The translations under genes were made by a program, and so were the position numbers. Below are positions 1 to 8,347 of a DNA stretch of 61,079 bases, piece by piece. This stretch comes from Pseudoalteromonas sp. NBT06-2 (GTDB taxonomy: Bacteria > Pseudomonadota > Gammaproteobacteria > Enterobacterales > Alteromonadaceae): positions 1 through 61,079 of the forward strand of contig NZ_NQMR01000042.1 in NCBI RefSeq assembly GCF_002276045.1. Direction: 5' to 3'. Below the pieces are notes generated by a model that saw only the letters and a list, made by a program, of their open reading frames with translations, was not told the DNA's origin and searched no databases. Numbering within the stretch: the stretch's first letter is position 1; every line of letters starts with the position of its first letter.

Positions 1-18
1 CAACTGAACTACCACTCC
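1..18 (-). tRNA. tRNA-Asp, 5' end only (cut by window edge)
   Basis: These 18 bases are identical to the 5' acceptor and D-arm part of the two complete tRNA-Asp genes just to the right, so this is a third tandem copy running off the window. Confidence 0.8.
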
Positions 19-64
19 GCAAAGGAATAAAACAAATGCCTATCGGCGATATAACAATAAATGT

Positions 65-141
65 TGGCGGAGTGGACGGGACTCGAACCCGCGACCCCCG
101 GCGTGACAGGCCGGTATTCTAACCAACTGAACTACCACTCC
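65..141 (-). tRNA. tRNA-Asp (GTC)
   Basis: Reading the minus strand gives a 77-nt cloverleaf with a GGAGTGG/CCACTCC acceptor stem, anticodon GTC in the loop CTGTCAC, a GGTTCGAGTCC T-arm and an encoded CCA end. It is identical to the copy at 174-250. Confidence 0.96.
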
Positions 142-173
142 AGCTTATTATTTATCTGTTACAGTACAAATAT

Positions 174-250
174 TGGCGGAGTGGACGGGACTCGAACCCG
201 CGACCCCCGGCGTGACAGGCCGGTATTCTAACCAACTGAACTACCACTCC
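174..250 (-). tRNA. tRNA-Asp (GTC)
   Basis: Same 77-nt sequence as the neighbouring copy, anticodon GTC, encoded CCA. It is the first gene after the array promoter at 294-322, so the copies are probably cut from one transcript. Confidence 0.96.
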
Positions 251-293
251 GCTAATTTGCTTGCCGACTTGGTCTCCCTTGTCGGCGGCGTGA

Positions 294-322
294 ATAATAC
301 GAATGAGGCCCTATAGAGTCAA
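294..322 (-). promoter_or_regulatory. Promoter of the tRNA-Asp array
   Basis: On the minus strand TTGACT (317-322) is followed after 17 bp by TATTAT (294-299) and then by a GC-rich stretch (CACGCCGCC). That is a strong sigma-70 promoter with the discriminator type found at stringently controlled stable-RNA genes. It lies about 45 bp upstream of the first tRNA. Confidence 0.85.
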
Positions 323-348
323 CTATTATTTTCAATTTTCTGCAATTT

Positions 349-1734
349 TTAGTCATCTGAGATAGAAAGGTTTAAAATTTCATCGTTATCGTTTGATTTA
401 CGACCACTTTTAGATTTTTCATTTGAATCATCAAAACTAGGCTCCTCCTCCACTACACTTTTTTTACTTTTAAATTTGAAATTAAATTTAAACAAAGGCT
501 TATTTTGTACTACTAATCTAAAAAATAACCCACCAATAATTAAAATCACTAAATTGCCGATCAAAATGATAGTTATTAATTTACCTGTTTTTATCTCTGG
601 TTCTTTTTGTTGCTCTAATAATGCATTATTTGTCTTATCTAACGCTATATCATTCTCAGAATTTGGAGTTGTTTGATTTTTTTGTTCGACATCTTCAATT
701 GGTGGATCAATTCTAAAAGTATAATTATCTATATCTATCATGAATTCTCTGCCATTCACACTTGTGCCAAATGCCGAGAACTCTACAGAGTAATTACCCC
801 AATCATAGTTGATTAATGAGATTGTTCTGTTTGCAGTTTCATTTGCGGGAATTGAAAATGCTTGCTCTTCATTATTTGGGTAATAAATTTTACCTTGAAA
901 CAAAATTGTTTTTGGATCTACTTTAGTTTCATCAATTTTTATTTTCAATACGTGTTCAGGTTCTGCTGCTTCAGCTAATGTTAATGTATAGTCAAAAGGC
1001 GCCTCTTCTAACATAACAGGTTCATGTACTAAACGTCTTTCAACTAAAGGGGTGATTAAATAAAATTCAGGTCGCCACTGACCACTTGCAAAATTCAGTT
1101 TAAATTCGCCAGTAAATACAGCATCTCCTGGGTATTCATCAAATCCTTTACCATCATCTTTAAACTCAGCAACACGAACCGTTTCTGCACCAAAGTTATT
1201 AAGTTCACTATTGTTAGTACTGACAAAATCGACATCAAGTGTCACAACGTCTCTGAAATGGCCTGAAGTAATTGGTTGTCCACCATTAGTTAACTTACCT
1301 ATTAGCTTAATTGTTTCTCCTTTAAACATAAGTTCAGGTAAAGGGTCTACTTGAAGTTCTATTTCACTTAATACCAGTATTTTGCTTTCTGGTAGGATAT
1401 CACCCACTGCTTGCCATGGCCCTGGCATAGGTTTTTTTATTTTAATAATGTCGTAGGTTAAATCATCATACCATTCAATTTCACCTGTGACCCCTTGAGT
1501 GGCATACATTTTACTGCCATCAGGGCGAATTAAGATAACAGGTGAAGACCCCCTTTTCCTAAAAAAGAGTAAAGTAATCTCATCAACTTTATGATCTATT
1601 CGAAAGCGATTGTTTAGTAATTTAACTTCATTTTCATCCGCATCTCTTTGTATTACCTTTAATGCCTTATCTGTTTCAACAGCAAGTACAAATGGGCTAA
1701 TTAAACTTACTAATAAACAAATTGTCGCTTTCAT
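349..1734 (-). CDS. TIGR03503-like secreted, membrane-anchored protein
   Basis: A 461-residue protein of unknown function. It starts with a typical signal peptide (Lys-Ala then a hydrophobic run ending near Leu-Ala-Val-Glu), has a large mixed beta-rich extracytoplasmic region, one hydrophobic membrane span at about residues 385-409, and a short cytoplasmic tail rich in Lys and then acidic residues. An upstream in-frame ATG at 1779 would add 15 residues ahead of the signal peptide. I chose 1734 because AAGGAAG lies just before it and the signal peptide then begins correctly. The assignment to TIGR03503, a family restricted to gammaproteobacteria, rests on overall resemblance and its position beside dnaQ, so it is moderately sure. 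Confidence 0.75.
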   Translation of the reverse strand: MKATICLLVSLISPFVLAVETDKALKVIQRDADENEVKLLNNRFRIDHKVDEITLLFFRKRGSSPVILIRPDGSKMYATQGVTGEIEWYDDLTYDIIKIKKPMPGPWQAVGDILPESKILVLSEIELQVDPLPELMFKGETIKLIGKLTNGGQPITSGHFRDVVTLDVDFVSTNNSELNNFGAETVRVAEFKDDGKGFDEYPGDAVFTGEFKLNFASGQWRPEFYLITPLVERRLVHEPVMLEEAPFDYTLTLAEAAEPEHVLKIKIDETKVDPKTILFQGKIYYPNNEEQAFSIPANETANRTISLINYDWGNYSVEFSAFGTSVNGREFMIDIDNYTFRIDPPIEDVEQKNQTTPNSENDIALDKTNNALLEQQKEPEIKTGKLITIILIGNLVILIIGGLFFRLVVQNKPLFKFNFKFKSKKSVVEEEPSFDDSNEKSKSGRKSNDNDEILNLSISDD

Positions 1735-1864
1735 ACTCACTTCCTTATAGGCGTCATAGACATTTACTTGCCTTTTCACATTATCAGATTTCTTTAATAC
1801 TCAAACCTTAATTGACACCATATATTTAACTTTCTATTTATGTACTTAGTTTAGACTTAGATTA

Positions 1865-2560
1865 TTATTGACGCCAAAGACAACTATCCCCTACAACATC
1901 TAGCCTAGATTCATGTTCTGTTAATTCAGCTGCTGTAGCCATCAGTACTTTTAATGGTACTCTATCGGCAACCAGACGAATGATCTCGCCCTCTTTATCC
2001 ATTTTAGCGCCTTCCATACCATAATTTATATTTACCTGACCACCGGTCATCGTTAAATAAACATCGGCTAAGATTTCAGAATCCAGTAATGCCCCGTGCA
2101 TAGTGCGCTTTGAGTTATTGATATCATATCGACGACATAAGGCATCTAAGTTATTCTTTTGTCCTGGGTGTAAATCTCGGGCCATTTTAAGTGTATCGAG
2201 TATTTTGCAATATTCAGCCGTTTTTGGGTAACGGGTATTTAACATTGCAAATTCATGATCCATAAAACCCACATCGAACGCGGCGTTGTGGATCACAAGC
2301 TCTGAACCTTTTATATAATCAAAGAACTCTTGCGCAATTTGATGATAACGAGGTTTATTTCGTAAAAACTCACTTGTAATACCATGAACGTCAATCGCTT
2401 CATCTTCAATTGGGCGATCAGGGTTTACATAAACGTGAAAGTTATTACCCGTTAAACGTCTATTGATAAGTTCTACACAACCAATTTCGATAATCCTATG
2501 TCCTTGTTTTGGATCTATGCCTGTTGTTTCTGTATCGAGAACTATTTGTCTGTGATCCAT
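1865..2560 (-). CDS. dnaQ: DNA polymerase III epsilon subunit (3'-5' proofreading exonuclease)
   Basis: DnaQ removes misincorporated 3' nucleotides within the replicative polymerase core. The ExoI motif DTETTG is at residues 9-14 with the metal-binding Asp9 and Glu11. The ExoIII region holds His155 and Asp160 (HGALLDSE), as in the DEDDh class. The C-terminal part of about 50 residues after the nuclease fold corresponds to the segment that binds the alpha subunit. At 231 residues it is close to the E. coli length of 243. The usual neighbour rnhA is not present here. The gene stands alone, with a 550-bp repeat-containing gap upstream. Confidence 0.95.
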   Translation of the reverse strand: MDHRQIVLDTETTGIDPKQGHRIIEIGCVELINRRLTGNNFHVYVNPDRPIEDEAIDVHGITSEFLRNKPRYHQIAQEFFDYIKGSELVIHNAAFDVGFMDHEFAMLNTRYPKTAEYCKILDTLKMARDLHPGQKNNLDALCRRYDINNSKRTMHGALLDSEILADVYLTMTGGQVNINYGMEGAKMDKEGEIIRLVADRVPLKVLMATAAELTEHESRLDVVGDSCLWRQ

Positions 2561-2730
2561 ATCGCCTATTACTTAACTCTATTATTTTACAACTTATAAG
2601 TATTCTATACCCAAACACGCTTAATATGCGAATTTCAGTGTCGTTAAACTAGAATATCTTCAAATAAAAGTTAATTATTAAAACTTCAAAAATAATAGGT
2701 CTCAATTGCAAAAAATATAGAGATATATCT

Positions 2731-3087
2731 AATACCAATACGAGTAAGTTAGTGATCAAATTTTAATAAGGATAAATTTTCAAGAACAAGGCGCTTGATT
2801 GAGTAATAGCAGGCGATTGGAATTGAAAGCAACGATGTTATTGGAATATTTAGTTTATATAAAAATCTCGGCCGCAAGCCCCCGAGATTTACGCTTCGCT
2901 AGTTAAATAAGTTGGAACGCAGATATTAAACGCCAATGAAATGCCTACTATAAAAGGCTAGTTTAAAAACGGTTTATATCGCGTTATTGAATTTAACAAG
3001 GGAGTGACCATTCCCAGTTATCAATACCTTGCCTAAATCATTTTTCAATTCCAACTGAAACTCGTATTTTGAAGGAGCTTGGGTATA
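2731..3087 (-). repeat. Palindromic repeat element D (composite), fills the dnaQ-yqcA gap
   Basis: Read on the minus strand from 3087, this begins TATACCCAAGCTCCTTCA and reaches TTTCAG, the same terminal sequence as the elements at 17.8, 18.5, 22.0 and 29.3 kb. It continues into an arm with the shared loop TTTAGGCAAGG...CAATAACGC and the tip motif ATGGTCACTCCCTT (complement of 2998-3011). The left part is unlike the other copies: it has a separate 9-bp hairpin AAATCTCGG/CCGAGATTT and ends near ATACCAATACGAGT, so it may be a fusion of two elements. No protein-coding ORF is apparent in the 547-bp gap. Confidence 0.7.
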
Positions 3088-3107
3088 AACTCCCACTTTA
3101 ACAATAT

Positions 3108-3551
3108 TTAAAGTGTTTTTAAAAAACATTCTAACCATATTAAAGCCGGTTTATCTGGTTCAAAATCTTCACACGCATCAACTTCTAACTTATCAATGCA
3201 TGGTTTAGCTTGTAGCTCTTGTAATAAAACATCTATTTTTTTTCCTGCACCACAAAATGTATCGTCATAACTACTGTCGCCAAGTGTTATAATACCGTAC
3301 GGAATATCTGTTAACAGAGGAAATTGATTCGTTAATTCCAAATATAAAGCCTCCAGTTCAGCAGGGATATCGCCTGCTCCTGTAGTCGATGTCACAAATA
3401 GTAAGTGAGTTGCATTTTTTACGTCATTGACTGTTCCAGGTAAAAAAACCTGAGCTTGATGATTGTTTGACTTTATTTCTTCTGCCAAGGTAAAAGCGAG
3501 TTCTTCTGCTCCCCCATAAACTGAACCAACAAAAATACTAACTTGTGTCAT
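3108..3551 (-). CDS. yqcA: YqcA/MioC-type short-chain flavodoxin
   Basis: A 147-residue FMN-binding flavodoxin, a soluble electron carrier. The phosphate-binding loop is at the N terminus (GSVYGGAEELA), and the isoalloxazine-contacting segments are the TSTTGAGDIPAE loop near residue 55 and the TLGDSSYDDTFCGAG loop near residue 90. It lies 4 bp downstream of truC on the same strand, the truC-yqcA pairing seen in E. coli and Vibrio, which favours YqcA over MioC. The physiological redox partner is not evident from the sequence. Confidence 0.88.
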   Translation of the reverse strand: MTQVSIFVGSVYGGAEELAFTLAEEIKSNNHQAQVFLPGTVNDVKNATHLLFVTSTTGAGDIPAELEALYLELTNQFPLLTDIPYGIITLGDSSYDDTFCGAGKKIDVLLQELQAKPCIDKLEVDACEDFEPDKPALIWLECFLKTL

Positions 3552-3555
3552 ATCA

Positions 3556-4350
3556 TTATCCTTTTTGGTGATAAGCTTCTTCTGAATCTGACCAACCTAA
3601 TTGTTTAAAAATTGATAATACTTCTTCTCCTAAGCGAGCTTCAATATTTATTTGCACATTTGTATAGGGGTGTTTAAAGCTGAAGTTTGTAGCAAATAAC
3701 ATTAAGCGTCTTAACTTGAAGTGGTCTCTAAAAAAGTGATTATGACGATTATCTCCATGATTTACATCACCAATTATAGGATGAGTTAAATGATTTAAGT
3801 GTCTTCTGATCTGGTGCTTACGCCCTGTTCGAGGGAAACATTCAACTAATGAATAACGAATACTTGGATATTTCCCAAAAGGAATAGCTAAACTCGCTTG
3901 TTTTAGGCATTTAAAGTCAGTGACTGCACTTTGAGCAGGTTTATCTTGATTGGCATATTTATCAGCTATTTTATCTAGCTGTTCTTTTAAAGGTTTATCT
4001 AATAATCTTTGCTCAGGGGCAAAACCTCTAACCAGTGCTAAGTACCTTTTTTGTATTTGATGAGCAATAAATACTTCATTCATCTTTCGAGCTGATGCTG
4101 AACATAAAGCAAATAAAAGTACTCCTGATGTCGGTCTATCTAACCTATGCACAGGGTAAACATGTTGGCCAATCTGATCTCTGAGCATTTGCATAGCAAA
4201 TTGTGTTTCATGTTTATCTAAAAATGATCTGTGCACTAATAATCCAGTAGGTTTATCAATTGCCACATAATATTCATCTTGATACAAAATAGTTAGCTCT
4301 GGTGCGGTTAACGCCTCTTGTATTTCATCTGTGTTTATTACTTCACTCAT
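3556..4350 (-). CDS. truC: tRNA pseudouridine(65) synthase TruC
   Basis: TruC converts U65 of certain tRNAs to pseudouridine. The 264-residue protein has the RluA/RluC-family catalytic signature HRLDRPTSGVLLFA with the catalytic Asp, the GRKHQIRRHL motif and a PIIGD segment. It has no S4 domain, as expected for TruC. It is the first gene of a two-gene unit with yqcA. The third gene of the E. coli arrangement, yqcC, is absent; a DUF3549 gene is divergent instead. Confidence 0.93.
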   Translation of the reverse strand: MSEVINTDEIQEALTAPELTILYQDEYYVAIDKPTGLLVHRSFLDKHETQFAMQMLRDQIGQHVYPVHRLDRPTSGVLLFALCSASARKMNEVFIAHQIQKRYLALVRGFAPEQRLLDKPLKEQLDKIADKYANQDKPAQSAVTDFKCLKQASLAIPFGKYPSIRYSLVECFPRTGRKHQIRRHLNHLTHPIIGDVNHGDNRHNHFFRDHFKLRRLMLFATNFSFKHPYTNVQINIEARLGEEVLSIFKQLGWSDSEEAYHQKG

Positions 4351-4464
4351 TTTAACTACTTTCAGTTATGCTCTTAGTATGATCTGGCATGATTATAACA
4401 AGTTATTGGCACGATTAAGCAAACTCTTTATAATCGCATCAATTTATATTTTTAAGGTTAACTA

Positions 4465-5493
4465 ATGGATAGTAATATATCAACATTGGCAAATTTATTA
4501 GATGCAGCTGGTACGCAATGGCGAGTCTATGATATTGGTCGCCGTATCACTAAAATTAATAAAGAAACTTTTTCAAAAATTGAAGATGCCCAAATCCCTT
4601 ACCCTAGTCCATTACAAAAACACGCATTGATAGCCATTTTATTTTGGGATAAAAAACAAACTGAAGAGCCATACATTTGGTTTTTAAAACTTCCATTAGA
4701 TGAAGAAAGTAAACTTATACAAGCAAGTAGAGATCATTTTGCAAGCATGGTTTTAGAAGCCTTAGGTACTCAAATAACCAGCCAACAAGACGTCCAACAG
4801 CTTAATAACAACCCTTATGTATTCACACCAAATGCCAATAAGCGCGCAGCATTTAATGCATTAATGAAAGTAGAAACAAATAAACCTGCTTCTATTTATT
4901 ATGAATCAACTCAACTTTATTTTAGTGGTAAATTAGGATTTAAAGACTGGAAATCTCTTTCATTACAAGGTATTGCAGACTTTTCTTTTCGACTTGATAA
5001 AACCGAGAACGTAACAAATTTAATCAATTCTTTTGCATACTTACCAGTAGAAGTATGCACACCCCTTGCGTCTATGTTAGAAAATATTGAAATTCCAACC
5101 TCACTTACTGAAAAACTAATTGAGCTGACCCATAACGCAATTAAAAATAAAGATGTACCTGCATTAGTAAACTACTTGAGGTGTTTATCTCATACTAAAG
5201 CACAGACCTTATTAAACGATGTAATTGATACAATTTTAAGTTCAGAATTAGCATGTAACCTAGATATTATTTTGACAATTACAGGCCGTGCTTGGGCAAG
5301 CTTGAGTGAACTGAAGCGTTTGCACCAATTTATGGATACCGTTGCGTATATAGAAGACTATCCGGAGTTATTTTCAGGTATTTTTGCTGATTTAGTTGCT
5401 ATTCCAACTATTCGCCCTCAGTTATTAGCATTATTGAGAGTTGATAATCGTAGTGATGCATTAGCACGTGCAATTGGTAAGCTTTTTTCATAA
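4465..5493 (+). CDS. DUF3549 family protein
   Basis: A 342-residue soluble protein of unknown function resembling the DUF3549 family of Vibrio and Shewanella. The N-terminal half contains conserved-looking aromatic stretches (QWRVYDIGRR, EEPYIWFLKLPLDEE). The C-terminal half is alpha-helical, with leucine-rich repeats of helices that could form a HEAT-like scaffold. It is divergent from truC and 33 bp upstream of the DUF3301 gene, the arrangement known from related genomes. No catalytic motif is visible. Confidence 0.8.
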   Translation: MDSNISTLANLLDAAGTQWRVYDIGRRITKINKETFSKIEDAQIPYPSPLQKHALIAILFWDKKQTEEPYIWFLKLPLDEESKLIQASRDHFASMVLEALGTQITSQQDVQQLNNNPYVFTPNANKRAAFNALMKVETNKPASIYYESTQLYFSGKLGFKDWKSLSLQGIADFSFRLDKTENVTNLINSFAYLPVEVCTPLASMLENIEIPTSLTEKLIELTHNAIKNKDVPALVNYLRCLSHTKAQTLLNDVIDTILSSELACNLDIILTITGRAWASLSELKRLHQFMDTVAYIEDYPELFSGIFADLVAIPTIRPQLLALLRVDNRSDALARAIGKLFS

Positions 5494-5526
5494 ATCAGAC
5501 AAGTAAACATATATAGGATTTATTTT

Positions 5527-5826
5527 ATGGCGTCACTTTGGTTAATTATTGCAGTTTCGGCAGTTATTTATTTTTTTTGGTTAAACCGAAAAATAGCTGA
5601 GGCAGCACAAACTCATGCAAAAAATCAGGCTGAAAAACTTCAGGTTCAATTATTAGACGTTGCCTGTAAAAAGCAAAGATTAGGTTTATTACGCTCCGGA
5701 AAACCGGGCTTAAAAAGCATTTTTATTTTTGATTTTTCAAGTGATGGCCAAAGTCGTTATCAAGCTGAATTGACTATGGAAGATATTAAACTTGTGAATG
5801 TATTCGTACCGCCTCATAAAATATAA
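5527..5826 (+). CDS. DUF3301 family membrane protein
   Basis: A 99-residue protein with one N-terminal membrane segment (about residues 3-19), a short Ala/Gln-rich helix and a compact beta-rich domain carrying the motif QRLGLLRSGKPGL and ending in several strands. This matches the DUF3301 family, whose function is unknown. It follows the DUF3549 gene at a 33-bp distance and is probably co-transcribed with it. The hairpin at 5855-5875 may end this transcript as well as the convergent CsrB-like RNA. Confidence 0.82.
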   Translation: MASLWLIIAVSAVIYFFWLNRKIAEAAQTHAKNQAEKLQVQLLDVACKKQRLGLLRSGKPGLKSIFIFDFSSDGQSRYQAELTMEDIKLVNVFVPPHKI

Positions 5827-5841
5827 AATCAATTTTTTCTA

Positions 5842-5875
5842 CAAAAAGAACTAAGGCGAAGCTTAATGCTACGCC
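5842..5875 (-). terminator. Rho-independent terminator of the CsrB-like RNA
   Basis: The minus strand has GGCGTAGC-ATTAA-GCTTCGCC, an 8-position stem with one T-T mismatch (5855-5875), followed by TTAGTTCTTTTTG. On the plus strand the same hairpin is followed by a T-rich run and could also end the DUF3301 transcript. Confidence 0.75.
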
Positions 5876-6340
5876 CCAATTTTATTTTTCCATTCACCTT
5901 GAGCGATTACCTTACCTTTAAATATCCATATAAAGATTTTATCCATAAAACCTAACTAAGTCATCCTGACTCTATTCCTTGCCTCATCCTGAGGTGTCCA
6001 AACCTTCCCTGCCTATCCTTGATCTATTGAGTCTTCCTAACTCATCCTAATTGCATCATGCAAATGTCCATAACATCCTGTTTAGTGCTAACTCATTTAA
6101 CACTGAGTGCGTCCTTAAATCCCTTTCCTGTTATCCTTTTGACATCTTCCTGACATCTGTCTTAGTTCCATTCCATGACTGTGGTTAATCCAATTAACCG
6201 AGTATTAAATCATTTAATAATGTACCTTCCTGAGTATCTTTATCCCTTTCCTTTATATCCCTTTGACATCTTCCTGATATCTGTCTTAATTCCATTCTAT
6301 GACAAGTGAGTCATTTCCTATGACCTTAGTGCTTCCTACA
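5842..6340 (-). ncRNA. csrB: CsrB-family CsrA-sequestering regulatory RNA
   Basis: The minus strand carries about 29 GGA trinucleotides in roughly 500 nt, several times the chance number. Many sit in loops of short hairpins such as AGTCAGGATGACT (complement of 5959-5971) and CCTCAGGATGAGG (5982-5994). One site, ACAGGATGT (6073-6081), fits the CsrA-binding consensus. Repeated CAGGA(A/T)G motifs are the hallmark of CsrB/CsrC RNAs, which bind and titrate the translational regulator CsrA. Two related blocks of about 75 nt (around 6110-6175 and 6235-6305) suggest internal duplication. The start near 6340 is inferred from a TATAAG-like -10 sequence; the end is the terminator at 5842-5875. It is somewhat longer than the 369-nt E. 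coli RNA. Confidence 0.87.
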
Positions 6341-6497
6341 AGACTTATATTAAGTGAAATATGAAATAAAATTAGATAAAAATAACGATTTTATTTTTAC
6401 ATTTTTATTGTAATAAACACTATTACAATAAATATCAATAAGTTATAGTGTAAATTTAACTTTAAATAACAGGAACAAACGTTCTGACTTACATTAA

Positions 6498-6515
6498 TGT
6501 AGGATATATCTCACA
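6498..6515 (-). promoter_or_regulatory. UvrY/GacA-type activator site upstream of the CsrB-like RNA
   Basis: The minus strand reads TGTGAGATATATCCTACA, which matches 15 of 18 positions of the E. coli csrB UvrY site TGTGAGAGATCTCTTACA. It lies about 160-175 bp upstream of the inferred RNA start, close to the distance of the distal activating site in enterobacteria. The BarA/UvrY (GacS/GacA) control this implies is inference. Confidence 0.75.
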
Positions 6516-6693
6516 CTAAAACTTCCCTTATGCTGACCATTAACGATTTTATTGGATTCCTTCATTTTCTTAAAGTTACGACATTGGGTTCAGCGAGACT
6601 AGTTTTCGATAAGTTCCGGTCATAAAACATCAGTAAAAGAAGAAAAAATCAGCTAAAAATCATCCTCCCTCTAAAACAGGAACTAATTCACAT

Positions 6694-6722
6694 AAAAAAA
6701 CCGATGATTTATGATCATCGGG
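6694..6722 (-). terminator. Terminator of the acetyltransferase gene
   Basis: The hairpin CCGATGAT-TTATG-ATCATCGG (6701-6721) is followed on the minus strand by a run of seven T (6694-6700), 59 bp after the stop codon of the upstream minus-strand gene. Confidence 0.85.
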
Positions 6723-6780
6723 TTCTGATATTATTTTATAAAAAAGCAAACTAATTTTGTTTAACTGATCAGTATTATTA

Positions 6781-7440
6781 TCAAATACTCGCTTTTAATT
6801 TAAATAACAGATCACCACTAATATTACAAAATTCAAGTTTTTTTATCGATTTAAAACCGTCAGTTATAAATAAAGGTTTTAAATCATCACGGGTAATATA
6901 TACTGCTAAGCCTAAAGTATCATCATCAGTATTAATAAGATCATCTAGTGCCCTTAATAAAAAACTACCAACCCCTTGTTTTTGCATACCCGGCGCTACG
7001 GCTATAAAAGCTAAAAAGTGATAATAATCATATTCATCTAGCGCTTGTCTAATAGTATTTTCTTTTTCTATTAGTTGTTGTGTTGTCAGGTAGCCAGCAC
7101 TTAACATGAGTTTCAACCTCCAATGCCACATTCTTTGTGCTTTTATTTTACTATCTGATTTAAAAACGCAAGCGACAGCTTTTAAAGCCCCTTCTTTAAA
7201 CAAACCCACTAAAGGTTCATGCCTTTGCCAAAAACAATTTAGTTCTTCACGGATCAATGCTCTTAACTTTTTTTCATATGCAAATGAAGAGCTTTTAGAT
7301 GAATTCAATATTTCCATTAATAGCGGGTCATCGTGATATGCTTGATATAGTAAACTCGCAGCGAGGTTTAAATCCTCTGCTGTTAAATATATCGCTTTTA
7401 ATGCTTCATTTGGTTTATTCGATGCTATTGTTGTGTCCAT
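6781..7440 (-). CDS. GNAT-family N-acetyltransferase
   Basis: A 219-residue protein with the GNAT fold. The acetyl-CoA pyrophosphate-binding motif is the PGMQKQGVGSFLLRAL segment (R/Q-x-x-G-x-G/A pattern) around residues 146-161, preceded by the beta-4 strand YHFLAFIAVA. An upstream in-frame ATG at 7578 would add 46 residues, but that extension overlaps the divergent DUF2789 gene and has no family resemblance, so I place the start at 7440 with GGA a few bases upstream. The substrate is unknown. It is divergent from the DUF2789 gene with only 67 bp between starts. Confidence 0.85.
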   Translation of the reverse strand: MDTTIASNKPNEALKAIYLTAEDLNLAASLLYQAYHDDPLLMEILNSSKSSSFAYEKKLRALIREELNCFWQRHEPLVGLFKEGALKAVACVFKSDSKIKAQRMWHWRLKLMLSAGYLTTQQLIEKENTIRQALDEYDYYHFLAFIAVAPGMQKQGVGSFLLRALDDLINTDDDTLGLAVYITRDDLKPLFITDGFKSIKKLEFCNISGDLLFKLKASI

Positions 7441-7507
7441 ATTTATTCCATTGTTATTATTATGTTCTATATTTATATAGAAGCTAATTTCACAATTGGG
7501 AAATAAA

Positions 7508-7738
7508 ATGGATACAAATTTGCACAATTTAATAAATTTATTTGCACAACTTGGTTTAGATAACTCTAAAGCTGGCATTGATTCATTTATTGCAGAACAT
7601 CAGCTAGCGAGTGCGATTCATATTAATGAGGCGCCATTTTGGACTAAAGGTCAAGCGAGCTTTTTAACTGAGTCTTTAGCGGAAGATGGTGATTGGAGTG
7701 AAGTAATAGATCAATTTGATGCTTTGCTGAGAAATTAA
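7508..7738 (+). CDS. DUF2789 family protein
   Basis: A 76-residue acidic soluble protein of unknown function matching the DUF2789 family pattern: an N-terminal NLFAQLGL helix, a central ID-FI-H segment, the APFWTKGQASFL motif and a C-terminal EDGDW helix. The ORF can be extended 12 bases to a TTG at 7496, but the ATG at 7508 is preferred because GGGAAA precedes it and family members begin MDTN- or METN-like. Single-gene unit, divergent from the acetyltransferase. Confidence 0.85.
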   Translation: MDTNLHNLINLFAQLGLDNSKAGIDSFIAEHQLASAIHINEAPFWTKGQASFLTESLAEDGDWSEVIDQFDALLRN

Positions 7739-7747
7739 CAAGCCAGT

Positions 7748-7786
7748 GATATCAAGATTAATTCAGTAATAATAAATCTTGATATC
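7748..7786. terminator. Convergent-gene hairpin
   Basis: A perfect 12-bp stem GATATCAAGATT/AATCTTGATATC with a 15-nt loop sits between the converging DUF2789 and DUF3192 genes. There is no long T tract on either side, so terminator activity is inferred from position. Confidence 0.5.
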
Positions 7787-7801
7787 TGATAATTATATTG
7801 C

Positions 7802-8170
7802 TTATAAATGATTTGAAATACTTACACCATCACCTATAACAACTAATTTACTATCTTTAAACTTTAAAAAATGACATTCATCTTTTGTTGTTTTGCTATC
7901 AGAATCAGTTCTATGCGTGCGATAAAATAATACTTGTGTATGTTCTGAGTTTTTATTATACACTTCATAAAAGTCAGGGGTGCCTAGCTTAGCTTTAATT
8001 AACTCAATAGATTGACCTAATTCTAAATTACTTATCATGGCTCTATTGCTATCTTGCCTTACTTCCCAGCTATCTTGTGAATAGTGATCCGCAGCACCAT
8101 CTACTGCAATTACACAGCCAGTTAACGCTAAAGGAGATACTAGAAGTAATGCAGTTAATATTTTTTTCAT
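7802..8170 (-). CDS. DUF3192 lipoprotein
   Basis: A 122-residue exported lipoprotein. The signal peptide ends in the lipobox LTGC, with the lipidated Cys at residue 19. Val-Ile follows the Cys rather than Asp at +2, so sorting to the outer membrane is expected. The remainder (NLELGQSIELIKAKLGTPDF, then a beta-rich C-terminal half with CHFLKFKDSKLVVIGDG) resembles the SmpA/BamE-like DUF3192 family. Function unknown. It stands alone. Confidence 0.85.
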   Translation of the reverse strand: MKKILTALLLVSPLALTGCVIAVDGAADHYSQDSWEVRQDSNRAMISNLELGQSIELIKAKLGTPDFYEVYNKNSEHTQVLFYRTHRTDSDSKTTKDECHFLKFKDSKLVVIGDGVSISNHL

Positions 8171-8347
8171 TTTATTTTATCCAATAAATAGTTTAATTCT
8201 GGAAATAATTAATCAATTTTCAAGCCAATATTTAACAGATTGTTTTTAAAGGATATATTTTATTAACTTTAAAAACGGCTAGTTATATCATTATGTTCAC
8301 GCTAAAATTTAGCTAATTTAACCAATTTAGCTTTAAAGAGTGCCTTT

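Noticed and set aside
6100..6310. Imperfect tandem repeat that could be a small mobile element
   Set aside because: Both blocks consist of CsrA-site hairpins and lie inside the CsrB-like RNA; no terminal repeats are seen.
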